A DNA stretch of 64,000 nt from Myxococcales bacterium (GTDB taxonomy: Bacteria > Myxococcota_A > UBA9160 > UBA4427): assembly GCA_014240165.1 (NCBI GenBank), contig JAAZXM010000010.1, forward strand, positions 22,357 to 86,356, in the 5' to 3' direction. The notes under the pieces are model-generated. The model did no database searches and had not been told where the DNA came from. It saw only the letters and a list, made by a program, of their open reading frames with translations. Every line of letters starts with the position of its first letter. The first letter of the stretch is position 1. Of the stretch, positions 1 to 7,678 are shown in pieces. The translations under genes and the position numbers were made by a program.

Positions 1-74
1 CCATCGAGCAGGCCCTGGGCCCCATCGACCGCAGCGAAGGCAAGAAGGGGCGCCGGCGCACACGGCGGCGTTGA
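1..74 (+). CDS. 3' end of an upstream gene (partial)
   Basis: An open frame enters from the left edge (first full codon at base 3) and stops with TGA at 72-74. The 23 visible residues end in a strongly basic tail rich in Arg and Lys. The gene lies 34 bases before the methyltransferase operon on the same strand, so it is probably its first member. A methyltetrahydrofolate methyltransferase or another MttB-type protein would fit such clusters, but too little is visible to assign a function. Confidence 0.45.
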   Translation, partial: IEQALGPIDRSEGKKGRRRTRRR

Positions 75-108
75 GACCCATGGCCTTGGGGTATTTCGGG
101 AGGACTTC

Positions 109-1704
109 GTGAGCAAAGAGGGAGAAACGCCCAAAGCGGCCTCGCCTCGCCGCTCCCGGCGCGCAGGCGGTCGAGAGGCTCGGCGCGCGGCACGGGCTGC
201 CGACGAAGGGGGGCACGCCGTTCGCCCAGGAATGCCCGGGGGTGCCTACAAGCCTTTGGGCGATGGGGATATCGAACGCATTCACGACGCAGCCCTCGAA
301 ATTCTCGAGACCATCGGGATAGGCGACCCCATCCCGGAGATTCTCGACGCGGTTCTGCCCAAGGGATGTGTGCTCGGCGACGATGGTCGCGTGCGTTTTC
401 CGCGTGCCCTGGTGGAGGAGGCCATTGCCAATGCCCCCAAGAGTTATGTCCTGCACGCCCCTGATCCGAGTCTCGATATGGAGGTCAAGGACGCAGATGT
501 GATCCTCACTACGTCGGGTGAGCCCGTCAAAATTCTCGACTACGAGAGCCAGCTCTTCAGGGATCCGACCCTGGTGGATGTCTATGACGCGGCCCGCCTG
601 GTGGACCGGATGGAGCATATTCATTATTTCGGCCAGCCCTTCATTGCGCCCGATTGGAGCCACGACCTCTACGTACACGATATGAACACCGCCTACGCGG
701 CGCTGGCGGGAACGCGCAAGACGTTTTCCCTCGGCGTGGCCACGGTGGGCCATATCGATCCCCTGATCTCGTTCTTTGATCTCTACGCCGGTGGCGAGGG
801 CAAATTTCTCGAACGCCCCTTCTGCTGTTTCGGCGGCTGCCCCATCGTGTCGCCCCTGCGTTTTGCCGAGGAAAACGCCGAGGTTCTGGTGAAGTTGGCC
901 AAGCTGGGCCTGGTGGTGGACGTCGCTATCGCGGCCCAGGCGGGCGCCACGGCGCCGGCCTCCCTGGCGGGTGCCCTGGTGCAGACCTTCGCGGAAACCC
1001 TGGCTTGTCTCACGGTGGTCTATCTCATCAACCCCGCCTGCCCCATGAATTTTGGCATGTGGCCCTTTATCTCGGATCTACGCACGGGCGCCTTCAGCGG
1101 TGGAAGTGGCGAAGAGGCCCTGGTGACTGCCGCGACGGTTCAGTTGGTCAACCATTACGGGCTGATCTCCAGCGTGCCCAGCGGGATGACGGATTCCAAG
1201 ACCATGGATGCCCAAGCGGGCTATGAGAAAGCGCTGACAACTCTGGCGGCGGTTCTCGCCGGGGGCAATATGGTGGCGACCTACCCCGGCGCGGTGGGAA
1301 GCCTGATGGGCCAATCCTTCGAAGGCATCGTGATCGACAACGACATGATGGGAGCGGCTCTCCGGATCCTGCGCGGGATCGAGGTGACCGAAGAGCGCTT
1401 GTCCCTGAAGGAGATCGAGAACGTGGTCTTCGGTGATGGTCATTTTCTCAACCAGCCTCAGACCTTGGAATTGATGCGCACCGAATATCTCTATCCCGAG
1501 GTGGGCGATCGCCGCCCCGTGGGCGACTGGGAAGAAAGTGGGAGCCCAACGGTCTATGATGGGGCCCATAAGAAAGTCGGGGAAATTCTCTCCACCCATT
1601 ACCCGGAGTACATCGATCCGGCTGTCGACGCGGCGATTCGGGAAAATTTTCCCATCCAAATCGAGCCCAGTGATATGAAGCCCGGAAACGGTCGCTGGAG
1701 TTGA
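109..1704 (+). CDS. MttB-family corrinoid-dependent methylamine methyltransferase (non-pyrrolysine)
   Basis: This 531-residue protein matches the trimethylamine methyltransferase (MttB) superfamily, which moves a methyl group from a quaternary or tertiary amine to a cobalamin-binding partner. The basic N-terminus (an RRAGGREARR stretch) and the DAQAGYEKALT and VIDNDMMG segments are typical. The frame has no internal amber codon, so it is not the pyrrolysine-containing trimethylamine enzyme. It resembles the non-Pyl branch, whose characterised members act on glycine betaine, proline betaine or carnitine. The start is GTG, with GGGAGG at 98-103 five bases upstream. The next gene encodes the corrinoid partner and the operon ends with a RamA-like activator, so the methyltransfer system is nearly complete. 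The actual substrate is inferred, not shown. Confidence 0.9.
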   Translation: MSKEGETPKAASPRRSRRAGGREARRAARAADEGGHAVRPGMPGGAYKPLGDGDIERIHDAALEILETIGIGDPIPEILDAVLPKGCVLGDDGRVRFPRALVEEAIANAPKSYVLHAPDPSLDMEVKDADVILTTSGEPVKILDYESQLFRDPTLVDVYDAARLVDRMEHIHYFGQPFIAPDWSHDLYVHDMNTAYAALAGTRKTFSLGVATVGHIDPLISFFDLYAGGEGKFLERPFCCFGGCPIVSPLRFAEENAEVLVKLAKLGLVVDVAIAAQAGATAPASLAGALVQTFAETLACLTVVYLINPACPMNFGMWPFISDLRTGAFSGGSGEEALVTAATVQLVNHYGLISSVPSGMTDSKTMDAQAGYEKALTTLAAVLAGGNMVATYPGAVGSLMGQSFEGIVIDNDMMGAALRILRGIEVTEERLSLKEIENVVFGDGHFLNQPQTLELMRTEYLYPEVGDRRPVGDWEESGSPTVYDGAHKKVGEILSTHYPEYIDPAVDAAIRENFPIQIEPSDMKPGNGRWS

Positions 1705-1786
1705 AGGACGGGGCGAGGGATAGACGAGGATCTGGAAGGGCCTCGTGTCATCAGATTCAAAACACGATGGAGCAGGGAGCGTAGCC

Positions 1787-2494
1787 ATGACGGATGAGAC
1801 GACGGGCGAAGAAGAGGAAATCGTCCTCGCGGATTTATCCGACGAAGAACTCGTCAAACAGATGCACGACGATCTCTACGACGGCCTGGCCGAGGAGATC
1901 GACGAGGGGACCCGCATCCTGCTGGGTCGCGGCTGGTCGCCCACGCGCACCCTCGACGAGGCCCTGGTGGCCGGAATGACCATCGTGGGGATCGACTTTC
2001 GCGACGGCATCCTTTTTGTTCCGGAGGTGCTGCTGGCCGCCAACGCCATGAAGGCCGGTATGGCGATTCTCAAACCCCTGCTCACCGAGACCGGCGCCGA
2101 GCCCATGGGCAGGATGGTCATTGGCACAGTCAAGGGCGATATCCACGATATCGGCAAGAATCTGGTGGGGATGATGATGGAAGGTGCTGGCTTCGAGGTT
2201 TTCGATCTCGGCGTCAATACCGACTATCAGCAATTCCGGGAAGCAATCGAAGAACACAAACCCAATATCCTGGGGATGTCTGCACTGCTCACTACCACCA
2301 TGCCCTATATGAAGATCGTGATTGCGGAATTGGTGAAGGAAGGCATTCGCGACGACTACATCATCCTGGTCGGAGGCGCGCCGCTGAACGAAGATTTCGC
2401 TGCGTCGATCGGGGCCGATGCGTATTGCCGCGATGCCGCGACTGCAGTGGATACCGCCAAGGAGCTCGTCGCCAAGCGCGCCGCTGCGAGTTGA
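1787..2494 (+). CDS. Corrinoid (B12-binding) methyltransfer protein, MttC/MtbC-like
   Basis: The 235-residue protein has the two-part fold of methylamine corrinoid proteins: an N-terminal helical cap (residues 15-105) and a Rossmann-like B12 domain. The cobalt-ligand signature D-x-H-x-x-G is at 118-123 with the lower-ligand His at 120, followed by a SALLTTT segment (165-171) and a VGG turn (195-197). It should carry the methyl group taken from the amine by the preceding MttB-like enzyme. I chose ATG 1787 because AGGGAG at 1774-1779 sits seven bases upstream. A GTG at 1745 would add 14 residues of low-complexity sequence. Confidence 0.92.
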   Translation: MTDETTGEEEEIVLADLSDEELVKQMHDDLYDGLAEEIDEGTRILLGRGWSPTRTLDEALVAGMTIVGIDFRDGILFVPEVLLAANAMKAGMAILKPLLTETGAEPMGRMVIGTVKGDIHDIGKNLVGMMMEGAGFEVFDLGVNTDYQQFREAIEEHKPNILGMSALLTTTMPYMKIVIAELVKEGIRDDYIILVGGAPLNEDFAASIGADAYCRDAATAVDTAKELVAKRAAAS

Positions 2495-2504
2495 ACCCTC
2501 GGCC

Positions 2505-3137
2505 ATGGAAAAGCGCCCCACTATCCTGCTGATCGGCTGTGCGGCGTTGGCCGGCGAGGTGGCCGCGCTTTCTCGGCTCAATGGTTGGGATCACGTGGAT
2601 ACGGATTGGCTTCCCGCCACGCTCCATAACCGTCCCGAGGAAATTCCTGCCGCGGTGGAGGAAAGGCTGCGCGAGGCCCGCGACCGCTACGATCAGGTTT
2701 TTGTTGCGTATGCGGATTGCGGGACCGGGGGGCGCCTGGATGCGGTATTGGATCGCTATGGAGTCGCCCGCCTGCCGGGCGCCCATTGCTACGCGTTTTT
2801 CGCCGGGCTGGATGTCTTCTCAGCCCTCCAGGAAGAAGAACTTGGAACCTTCTATTTGACCGATTTCCTGGTTCGGAATTTCGATCGCCTGGTGATCCGC
2901 GGCCTGGGTCTCGATCGCCATCCAGAACTGCGCTCGGCGTATTTTGGGAATTACAAGAGGGTGCTCTACCTCGCCCAGCAGAACTCGGAGGATCTCCTGG
3001 CCCGGGCCCGGGCCTGTGCGGAGAAACTCGACCTCCAATTCGAGTCCCGCGCGACCGGCCTCGGCGCCTTTGCCCACGCCCTGGGGATCGAGGAAGACAC
3101 GGCCGTGCCGGATCCGGAGTCGACGTGGAGCGCCTGA
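2505..3137 (+). CDS. DUF1638 domain protein of the corrinoid methyltransferase operon
   Basis: This 210-residue cytosolic protein belongs to the DUF1638 family, recognisable by an N-terminal ILLIGCAAL strand, the central YADCGTGG motif (Cys-containing) and a later YFGNYKRVLYL segment. The family commonly sits beside MttB and corrinoid protein genes and may help corrinoid handling or reactivation, but no activity has been assigned as far as I know. It starts 10 bases after the corrinoid gene. Its last codons overlap the start of the next gene, which points to translational coupling. Upstream in-frame codons exist from 2418 but would overlap the corrinoid gene and lack a ribosome site. Confidence 0.8.
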   Translation: MEKRPTILLIGCAALAGEVAALSRLNGWDHVDTDWLPATLHNRPEEIPAAVEERLREARDRYDQVFVAYADCGTGGRLDAVLDRYGVARLPGAHCYAFFAGLDVFSALQEEELGTFYLTDFLVRNFDRLVIRGLGLDRHPELRSAYFGNYKRVLYLAQQNSEDLLARARACAEKLDLQFESRATGLGAFAHALGIEEDTAVPDPESTWSA

Positions 3138-3451
3138 TCATCATCTATTGGCGTGATATCCCGTCCCGGATCGTGGGCAAGCGGGGGCGCAAGAGCGTGA
3201 TCAAGCAAAACCTGGATCCCCGCTTCGAGAAAGCCATCGAGCGCGCCGCGCGCCGGGCCGGGGGCGGCTCGAGTCATCAATACCTGGAGGATTGGCGCCG
3301 GGAGAGTCGGCCCTGCACGGGCGACCTCGACGCGGAAGTAGCCGAGGAAGTGGCGCGACTCGAAGACGCCTTTCCCCCGGAGCTTCTCGAGCGCGTGATC
3401 CGAGCAGCGGGCGTAGCGCCGGCCGTCACGGAAAAAGGGGAGCAGGCGTAG
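3125..3451 (+). CDS. Small 'virulence factor' family protein of the methyltransferase operon
   Basis: The 108-residue protein begins with a short hydrophobic strand (LIIIYWRDIP) followed by a basic patch (KRGRKS) and acidic helices. This matches the small family that databases call 'virulence factor', which recurs with DUF1638 and B12-dependent methyltransferase genes in alphaproteobacteria. The name is historical and nothing here suggests virulence; a scaffold or accessory role in the methyltransfer complex is more likely. The GTG start at 3125 has GGAG at 3116-3119 five bases upstream and overlaps the end of the DUF1638 gene by 13 bases. The stop lies two bases before the next ATG. Confidence 0.75.
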   Translation: MERLIIIYWRDIPSRIVGKRGRKSVIKQNLDPRFEKAIERAARRAGGGSSHQYLEDWRRESRPCTGDLDAEVAEEVARLEDAFPPELLERVIRAAGVAPAVTEKGEQA

Positions 3452-3453
3452 GG

Positions 3454-5445
3454 ATGGCTGGCGAAGCGGACCGGGTTCGGGTGCTCTTTACGCCTTCGGG
3501 CAAGCGCGGCGAGTTTGCCCGGGGAACGAATCTGCTGGCGGCGGCCCGGGAACTCGGGGTCGACCTGGACTCGGTTTGCGGTGCCAGGGGCATTTGCGGG
3601 CGCTGCAAGATCCGCTTGCATGAGGGCGAGGCGTCGGCCCAGGGGCTCTTCTCTTCAAGGGATCATCTCAGCCCGCTCTCGGAGCCCGAGCAGCGTTATG
3701 CCCGGCGGCGAGTGCTGGCCGAAGATCAGCGCCTTTCATGCCATGCCACCCTCGAAGGCGATTGCATTATCGATGTTCCGCCCGAGAGCCAGCTTCATCG
3801 TCAGGTCGTGCGCAAGTCCTTCGAGAGCCACGATCTCGAACTCGATCCCGTGCTTCGTCTTCATTATGTCGAAGTCGAGCCCCCGACCCTGGACGAGCCC
3901 AGTGGTGACCGGGAGCGATTGCTGGCCGCCCTGGAGAACGAATGGTCGCTGACGGGCCTGTCGATGGATTCGCGCCTTCTCCCGGATCTGCAGAGCTGCT
4001 TGCGCGAAGAAGAATTTCGCGTGACAGCGGGGGTTCGCGATGGGGGCGAAGTGGTGGCGCTTTGGCCGGGTTTGCACGAGCGCGCGCTCGGGGTGGCGGT
4101 GGATGTGGGCTCCACCACCATCGCGGCCCATCTCTGTGATCTGGCCAGCGGTGAGGTGCTCGGGAGCCATGGCACCATGAATCCGCAAATCCGCTTCGGC
4201 GAAGACCTCATGAGCCGGGTTTCCCATGTCATGATGAACCCGGGGAGCGAAACCGAGATGACTCGCGTGGTGCGAGAAGCGGTAGACGGCCTGATCGCAG
4301 AGCTTTGCCGCGATGCCGAGGCGGCGCCCACCGACGTACTCGAGACCGTGCTCGTCGCCAATCCCATCATGCACCATCTCTTTCTCGGAATTTCTCCCGT
4401 AGAACTCGGACAGGCTCCGTTCGCCCTGACCACCGACAGCGCAGTGGAAGTACGCGCCAGCGAGCTTGGTTTCGGCATTCACCCGGGCGCCCGGTCCTAT
4501 TGGCTGCCCTGTATTGCGGGCCACGTGGGGGCGGACGCGGCGGGCATGCTGCTCGCCGAGGCGCCCTGGGAAGATGAGGCCGTGACGCTGCTGGTGGACG
4601 TGGGGACCAACGCCGAGATCCTTCTGGCCGGGAGTGGCCGGCTTCTCGCGGCGTCGAGTCCCACGGGACCCGCCTTCGAGGGGGCGCAGATCTCCTGCGG
4701 CCAGCGGGCCACCGCCGGGGCCATCGACCGGGTTCGCATCGACCCCCAGACTCTCGAAGCGCGCTTCAAGGTCATCGGCAACGAAGCGTGGTCGGACGAT
4801 CCCGGCTTCGAAGCAGGGCTGGGGCCCCAGGGCGTGACGGGCATTTGCGGGACGGGGATCATCGAAGCCGTGGCAGAACTCTTTCTGGCGGGGGTGATTC
4901 GCCCGGACGGGCTCATCGACGGCGCTCTGGCCGAGCGGACGGATAGGGTGGCGCCCGACGAGCGTACTTTTGCCTATACGCTCCACGCGGGCTCACCGGA
5001 GATTCGAATTTCACAGAACGACGTGCGCGCCATTCAACTCGCCAAGGCTGCGCTCTACGCCGGCATCCGGCTGCTGATGGATCACCTGGGCGTGCAGCGG
5101 GTGGATCGCATCCGCCTGGCCGGGGCTTTCGGAAGTCATATCGACGTTCGCTACGCCATGGTGCTCGGCATGATTCCCGATTGTGAACTCGAGTCGGTTT
5201 CCTCGGCGGGCAATGCTGCCGGGACCGGGGCCGTGGCCGCGCTGCTCAACGCCGGCGCCCGCAAGACCATCGAGGACCAGGTGCGACGGGCAGAGAAGAT
5301 CGAGACCGCGGTGGAGGCGGCGTTCCAGGAGCATTTCGTGGCCGCCATGGCGCTGCCCCATACCACCGATGCCTTTCCCGAATTGGCGAAGCATTTCGAT
5401 CTGCCAAAGAAAGCCCGGCGAAAGAAGAAGAAGCGAGGGCGCTGA
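3454..5445 (+). CDS. RamA-like corrinoid activation protein: 2Fe-2S ferredoxin plus ASKHA/DUF4445 domains
   Basis: This 663-residue protein should reduce inactive Co(II) corrinoid back to Co(I) using ATP. The N-terminal ferredoxin domain has the plant-type 2Fe-2S ligands Cys42, Cys48, Cys51 and Cys96. A linker domain follows, then a large actin-like ATPase (ASKHA, DUF4445) from about residue 210, with phosphate-loop motifs (DVGSTTIAAHL and DVGTNAEILL) and a conserved ICGTGIIE segment. The C-terminus is a Lys/Arg tail (KKARRKKKKRGR), like that of the partial gene at the left edge. The ATG lies two bases after the preceding stop. Non-Pyl methyltransferase systems use such proteins (RACo/RamA type) for reactivation. 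Confidence 0.9.
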   Translation: MAGEADRVRVLFTPSGKRGEFARGTNLLAAARELGVDLDSVCGARGICGRCKIRLHEGEASAQGLFSSRDHLSPLSEPEQRYARRRVLAEDQRLSCHATLEGDCIIDVPPESQLHRQVVRKSFESHDLELDPVLRLHYVEVEPPTLDEPSGDRERLLAALENEWSLTGLSMDSRLLPDLQSCLREEEFRVTAGVRDGGEVVALWPGLHERALGVAVDVGSTTIAAHLCDLASGEVLGSHGTMNPQIRFGEDLMSRVSHVMMNPGSETEMTRVVREAVDGLIAELCRDAEAAPTDVLETVLVANPIMHHLFLGISPVELGQAPFALTTDSAVEVRASELGFGIHPGARSYWLPCIAGHVGADAAGMLLAEAPWEDEAVTLLVDVGTNAEILLAGSGRLLAASSPTGPAFEGAQISCGQRATAGAIDRVRIDPQTLEARFKVIGNEAWSDDPGFEAGLGPQGVTGICGTGIIEAVAELFLAGVIRPDGLIDGALAERTDRVAPDERTFAYTLHAGSPEIRISQNDVRAIQLAKAALYAGIRLLMDHLGVQRVDRIRLAGAFGSHIDVRYAMVLGMIPDCELESVSSAGNAAGTGAVAALLNAGARKTIEDQVRRAEKIETAVEAAFQEHFVAAMALPHTTDAFPELAKHFDLPKKARRKKKKRGR

Positions 5446-5518
5446 GCCTCGCAACGCTCGCCCGGTGGGGATGGCTCCGCTGCTGGGGACGCGGGTGAAT
5501 CAACCCCGCATCGTTTAT

Positions 5519-6790
5519 TCAGCCGTGCATCTCCTGCATGGTTTCATCCAGGGCGCTGAGCAGCGATTCGGCGTGTTCTTTTTCAAAAACCAGCGGGGGC
5601 CTGAGCTTCAGAACATTCCCGTGCTGCCCCGCCGCTCCCATGAGGAAGCCCTTGGCCTTCATGCGTTCGACGAAAGCTTTGGCGCCCGGCTGATCCGCCA
5701 CGCGCTTTTCCCGGTCGCTCACCCACTCGATACCGACGAAGAGGCCGTGCCCCCGCACGTCGCCCACGCGCTCGTAGCGGTCCGCGAAGGGCATGAGTTC
5801 CCCGCGCAAAAATGCCCCCACCTCGGCCGAGCGCTCCACCAATTGCTCGTCTTCGATGACGTCCAGGACGGCGCTCCCCACAGCGGCCTGGAGCGGGGAG
5901 GATGCGGTGGTGTTGAAGTAGAAGCATTTCTCGTGAAAGGTGCTCGCGATGGCATTCGAAGTGCCCGTCCCGCTCAGGGGGATGCCCGCTCCCATGGGCT
6001 TGCCCATGGTGACGATATCCGGCGGGCAGTCCATGACCTCATAACCCCACCATTGACCAGTCCGCCCGAAGCCCGCCTGGACCTCGTCGAGAATCACCAG
6101 CCCACCGGCTTCCCGCACCCGGGCCGCCGCCTGGGAGAGGAATCCCTTGGGCACATTGGGCAATCCCTCGTTGGCGAAGATCGGGCAGAAGAGCATGCCG
6201 GCCAGGGGGATGCCTGCGCTCTCGAGTTCGTTGATGGCGCGCTCGATCTCGGCGAGATGAAGCGCGAGAAGTTCCTCCTCCGAGGCGCCCTCGGCCAGGG
6301 GGCGGTAGGTCTGGGGGAAGGAGACCCGCTTGTAGTCGGGCTCAAAGGGACCGAAAGTCAAGCGGCGAATCTCTGTTGTGTTGCCGTGGTAGGTCGCGTT
6401 GCTGATGAGCAATGCCTGACCCCCGGTGGCGGCGCGGGCCATCTGCACCGCGACCTCCAGGGCCTCGGAGCCGCTGCAGCCCATCACCAGGGAAGTGAGG
6501 GGCTCGGCATGATGAGCCATCAGGCGTTCGGAATAGGCCAGCACGGCGTCGTTCACATAGCGGCTATGGGTGTTGAGGGTCGAGGCCTGGTGCTGCATGG
6601 CTTCGACGATCCGCGGATGACAATGCCCTGCCACGGGCACATTGTTGTAGATGTCCATGTATTTCTTGCCGGCCGCATCGAAGAGCCAGATGCCTTCGCC
6701 CCGCACGAGTTCGATGGGTTCTTCGTAGAACGACATGGCGCCTCTGCCCATGGCGGCATCGCGGCGTTCGAGTTGGGTGTTCGTGCTCAT
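5519..6790 (-). CDS. PLP-dependent class III aminotransferase (AGXT2/ETNPPL-like)
   Basis: The 423-residue protein is a fold-type I class III aminotransferase. Visible features are the NVPVAGHCHPRIVEA block near residues 50-64, a CSGSEALE cofactor-phosphate region (105-112), the ILDEVQAGFGRTG motif with Asp235 for the pyridine nitrogen, and the probable Schiff-base Lys264 in MGKPMGAG. Local resemblance is best to alanine-glyoxylate aminotransferase 2 and ethanolamine-phosphate phospho-lyase relatives, which include lyases acting on amino alcohol phosphates, so transamination is not certain. ATG 6790 is supported by GGAG eight bases upstream (6799-6802). It lies 118 bases downstream of the GFA gene on the same strand and converges with the corrinoid operon. 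Confidence 0.88.
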   Translation of the reverse strand: MSTNTQLERRDAAMGRGAMSFYEEPIELVRGEGIWLFDAAGKKYMDIYNNVPVAGHCHPRIVEAMQHQASTLNTHSRYVNDAVLAYSERLMAHHAEPLTSLVMGCSGSEALEVAVQMARAATGGQALLISNATYHGNTTEIRRLTFGPFEPDYKRVSFPQTYRPLAEGASEEELLALHLAEIERAINELESAGIPLAGMLFCPIFANEGLPNVPKGFLSQAAARVREAGGLVILDEVQAGFGRTGQWWGYEVMDCPPDIVTMGKPMGAGIPLSGTGTSNAIASTFHEKCFYFNTTASSPLQAAVGSAVLDVIEDEQLVERSAEVGAFLRGELMPFADRYERVGDVRGHGLFVGIEWVSDREKRVADQPGAKAFVERMKAKGFLMGAAGQHGNVLKLRPPLVFEKEHAESLLSALDETMQEMHG

Positions 6791-6908
6791 CGCGTTTGCT
6801 CCGTTTGCGTGCGCCTGGGGCGCTCTGATGTCGGGGAAAGTCGAAGCGCTCGGCGCGGTGAAAGCAAGTTCCCCGGGCCGGATGGGCGGATCAGCCGCAG
6901 ACGATCCA

Positions 6909-7322
6909 TCAGGCTTCGGGGTTTCCGGGCACGGCGGGCACGTTCGCATCGATGGGTGACCACGGCCTGGCCGAAGTCTCCCAGAAGCTGGAAACGATCT
7001 CGACCCAACTCGAATCGTCGAGACTGCCTGCTTTGATGAATTTGAGGTCCGCCATTTCCTCGACGAAACTGAGCACGGGCGAGCCGCATTCGGGACAGAA
7101 GCCTCGGGTTACGTGGCTGCCGGCGCTTCCCTCAACGGTGAAGGTTTTGATCTCGCCCGATGCTTCGATCGCGCTCTTCGGGACCATGATAATGGTGGCC
7201 TTGCCCGACCCCGTACTCTTTTGGCAGTCGGCGCAATGGCAGTGGTGGGCGGAGACAACCGCGGCGCGCGCGAATTCGTATCGGACCTGCCCGCAGAGGC
7301 AGCCGCCGGTTTCAGTGGCCAT
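6909..7322 (-). CDS. GFA/CENP-V family zinc protein
   Basis: The 137-residue protein has the cysteine pattern of the GFA (glutathione-dependent formaldehyde-activating) family: Cys8 and Cys10, then Cys28, Cys30 and Cys33, then Cys76 and Cys79. These probably bind two zincs. Members were named for condensing formaldehyde with glutathione, though that enzymatic role is disputed. It is divergent from the Rieske oxygenase gene, whose N-demethylation chemistry would release formaldehyde, so a formaldehyde-related role is attractive but inferred. ATG 7322 has an AAGGA ribosome site just upstream. Its leader contains an 11-base T-rich element repeated in front of the divergent gene. Confidence 0.85.
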   Translation of the reverse strand: MATETGGCLCGQVRYEFARAAVVSAHHCHCADCQKSTGSGKATIIMVPKSAIEASGEIKTFTVEGSAGSHVTRGFCPECGSPVLSFVEEMADLKFIKAGSLDDSSWVEIVSSFWETSARPWSPIDANVPAVPGNPEA

Positions 7323-7574
7323 GGGATTCCTTTTTTGAATGGGGATCTCGATACGCGAAGTTCCCTGACAGCCAGGAGCGCGGGGCCCGGTGGGGTCGGC
7401 GAACTCAAGGACTATACCCGGCATGACCTCTCAGAAAGTCACGCCATGCCCATTGGGGCCGGGCCCGGCTCAACGTGCCGAAGAAGACCCAAGTGATTGA
7501 TTTTATTACGATTTAATTCCCAACTCGGTCAGGCCCAGCGGGCGGGAAGCGGTTTTTTGAATGTCGCGTCAAAA

Positions 7575-7603
7575 TTGGATTGGCATTCAATCTTGGGTAG
7601 ACT
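7575..7603 (+). promoter_or_regulatory. Candidate sigma70 promoter of the TetR-Rieske gene
   Basis: A TTGGAT box (7575-7580) is followed after exactly 17 bases by TAGACT (7598-7603). These match the TTGACA and TATAAT consensus at 3 and 4 of 6 positions. Transcription would begin near 7610, about 70 bases before the GTG start. No other promoter-like pair stands out in the region. Confidence 0.45.
7578..7592. promoter_or_regulatory. Candidate TetR/BetI-type operator inside the promoter
   Basis: GATTG-GCATT-CAATC is a 15-base palindrome with perfect 5-base arms. It overlaps the -35 box and fills the spacer, the classical place for a repressor site. From memory, BetI operators contain similar ATTG...CAAT arms; that comparison is recollection, not a search. 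A wider inverted pair, TTGAATG (7557-7563) and CATTCAA (7584-7590), overlaps its right half. Autoregulation by the TetR domain encoded immediately downstream is the natural inference. Confidence 0.4.
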
Positions 7604-7668
7604 GGCGCCCTGGCTCCGGCTCCCGGGGAGAACCGACAACTCCGCCCGGTGGGCCAGGCAGTCGCTTC

Positions 7669-7672
7669 GGAG
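7669..7672 (+). promoter_or_regulatory. Ribosome binding site deciding the GTG start of the fusion gene
   Basis: GGAG lies six bases before GTG 7679. The upstream in-frame GTG at 7649 has no comparable site, so 7679 is preferred and the protein is 628 residues long. Confidence 0.55.
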
Positions 7673-7678
7673 ATCTTC

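Larger units (their letters stand above)
7323..7678. other. Divergent intergenic control region (356 bases)
   Basis: The region separates the GFA gene (leftward) from the TetR-Rieske gene (rightward). I see no credible coding sequence. It holds a sigma70-like promoter for the rightward gene, a palindrome between its -35 and -10, and an 11-base element (TTTTTTGAATG) at 7331-7341 and again at 7553-7563, whose inverted core CATTCAA recurs at 7584-7590. Confidence 0.6.

Noticed and set aside
109..1704. Possible pyrrolysine-type MttB
   Set aside because: No in-frame amber codon occurs and no pyrrolysine biosynthesis genes are in the window.
5487..5520. Short inverted repeat between the convergent activator and aminotransferase genes
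   Set aside because: Only a five-base GC stem with a bulge and no T-run; too weak to call a terminator.
5183..7036. 617-residue plus-strand open frame over the aminotransferase gene
   Set aside because: It is the antisense shadow of a clear class III aminotransferase; high GC content keeps such frames open, and it matches no family I recognise.
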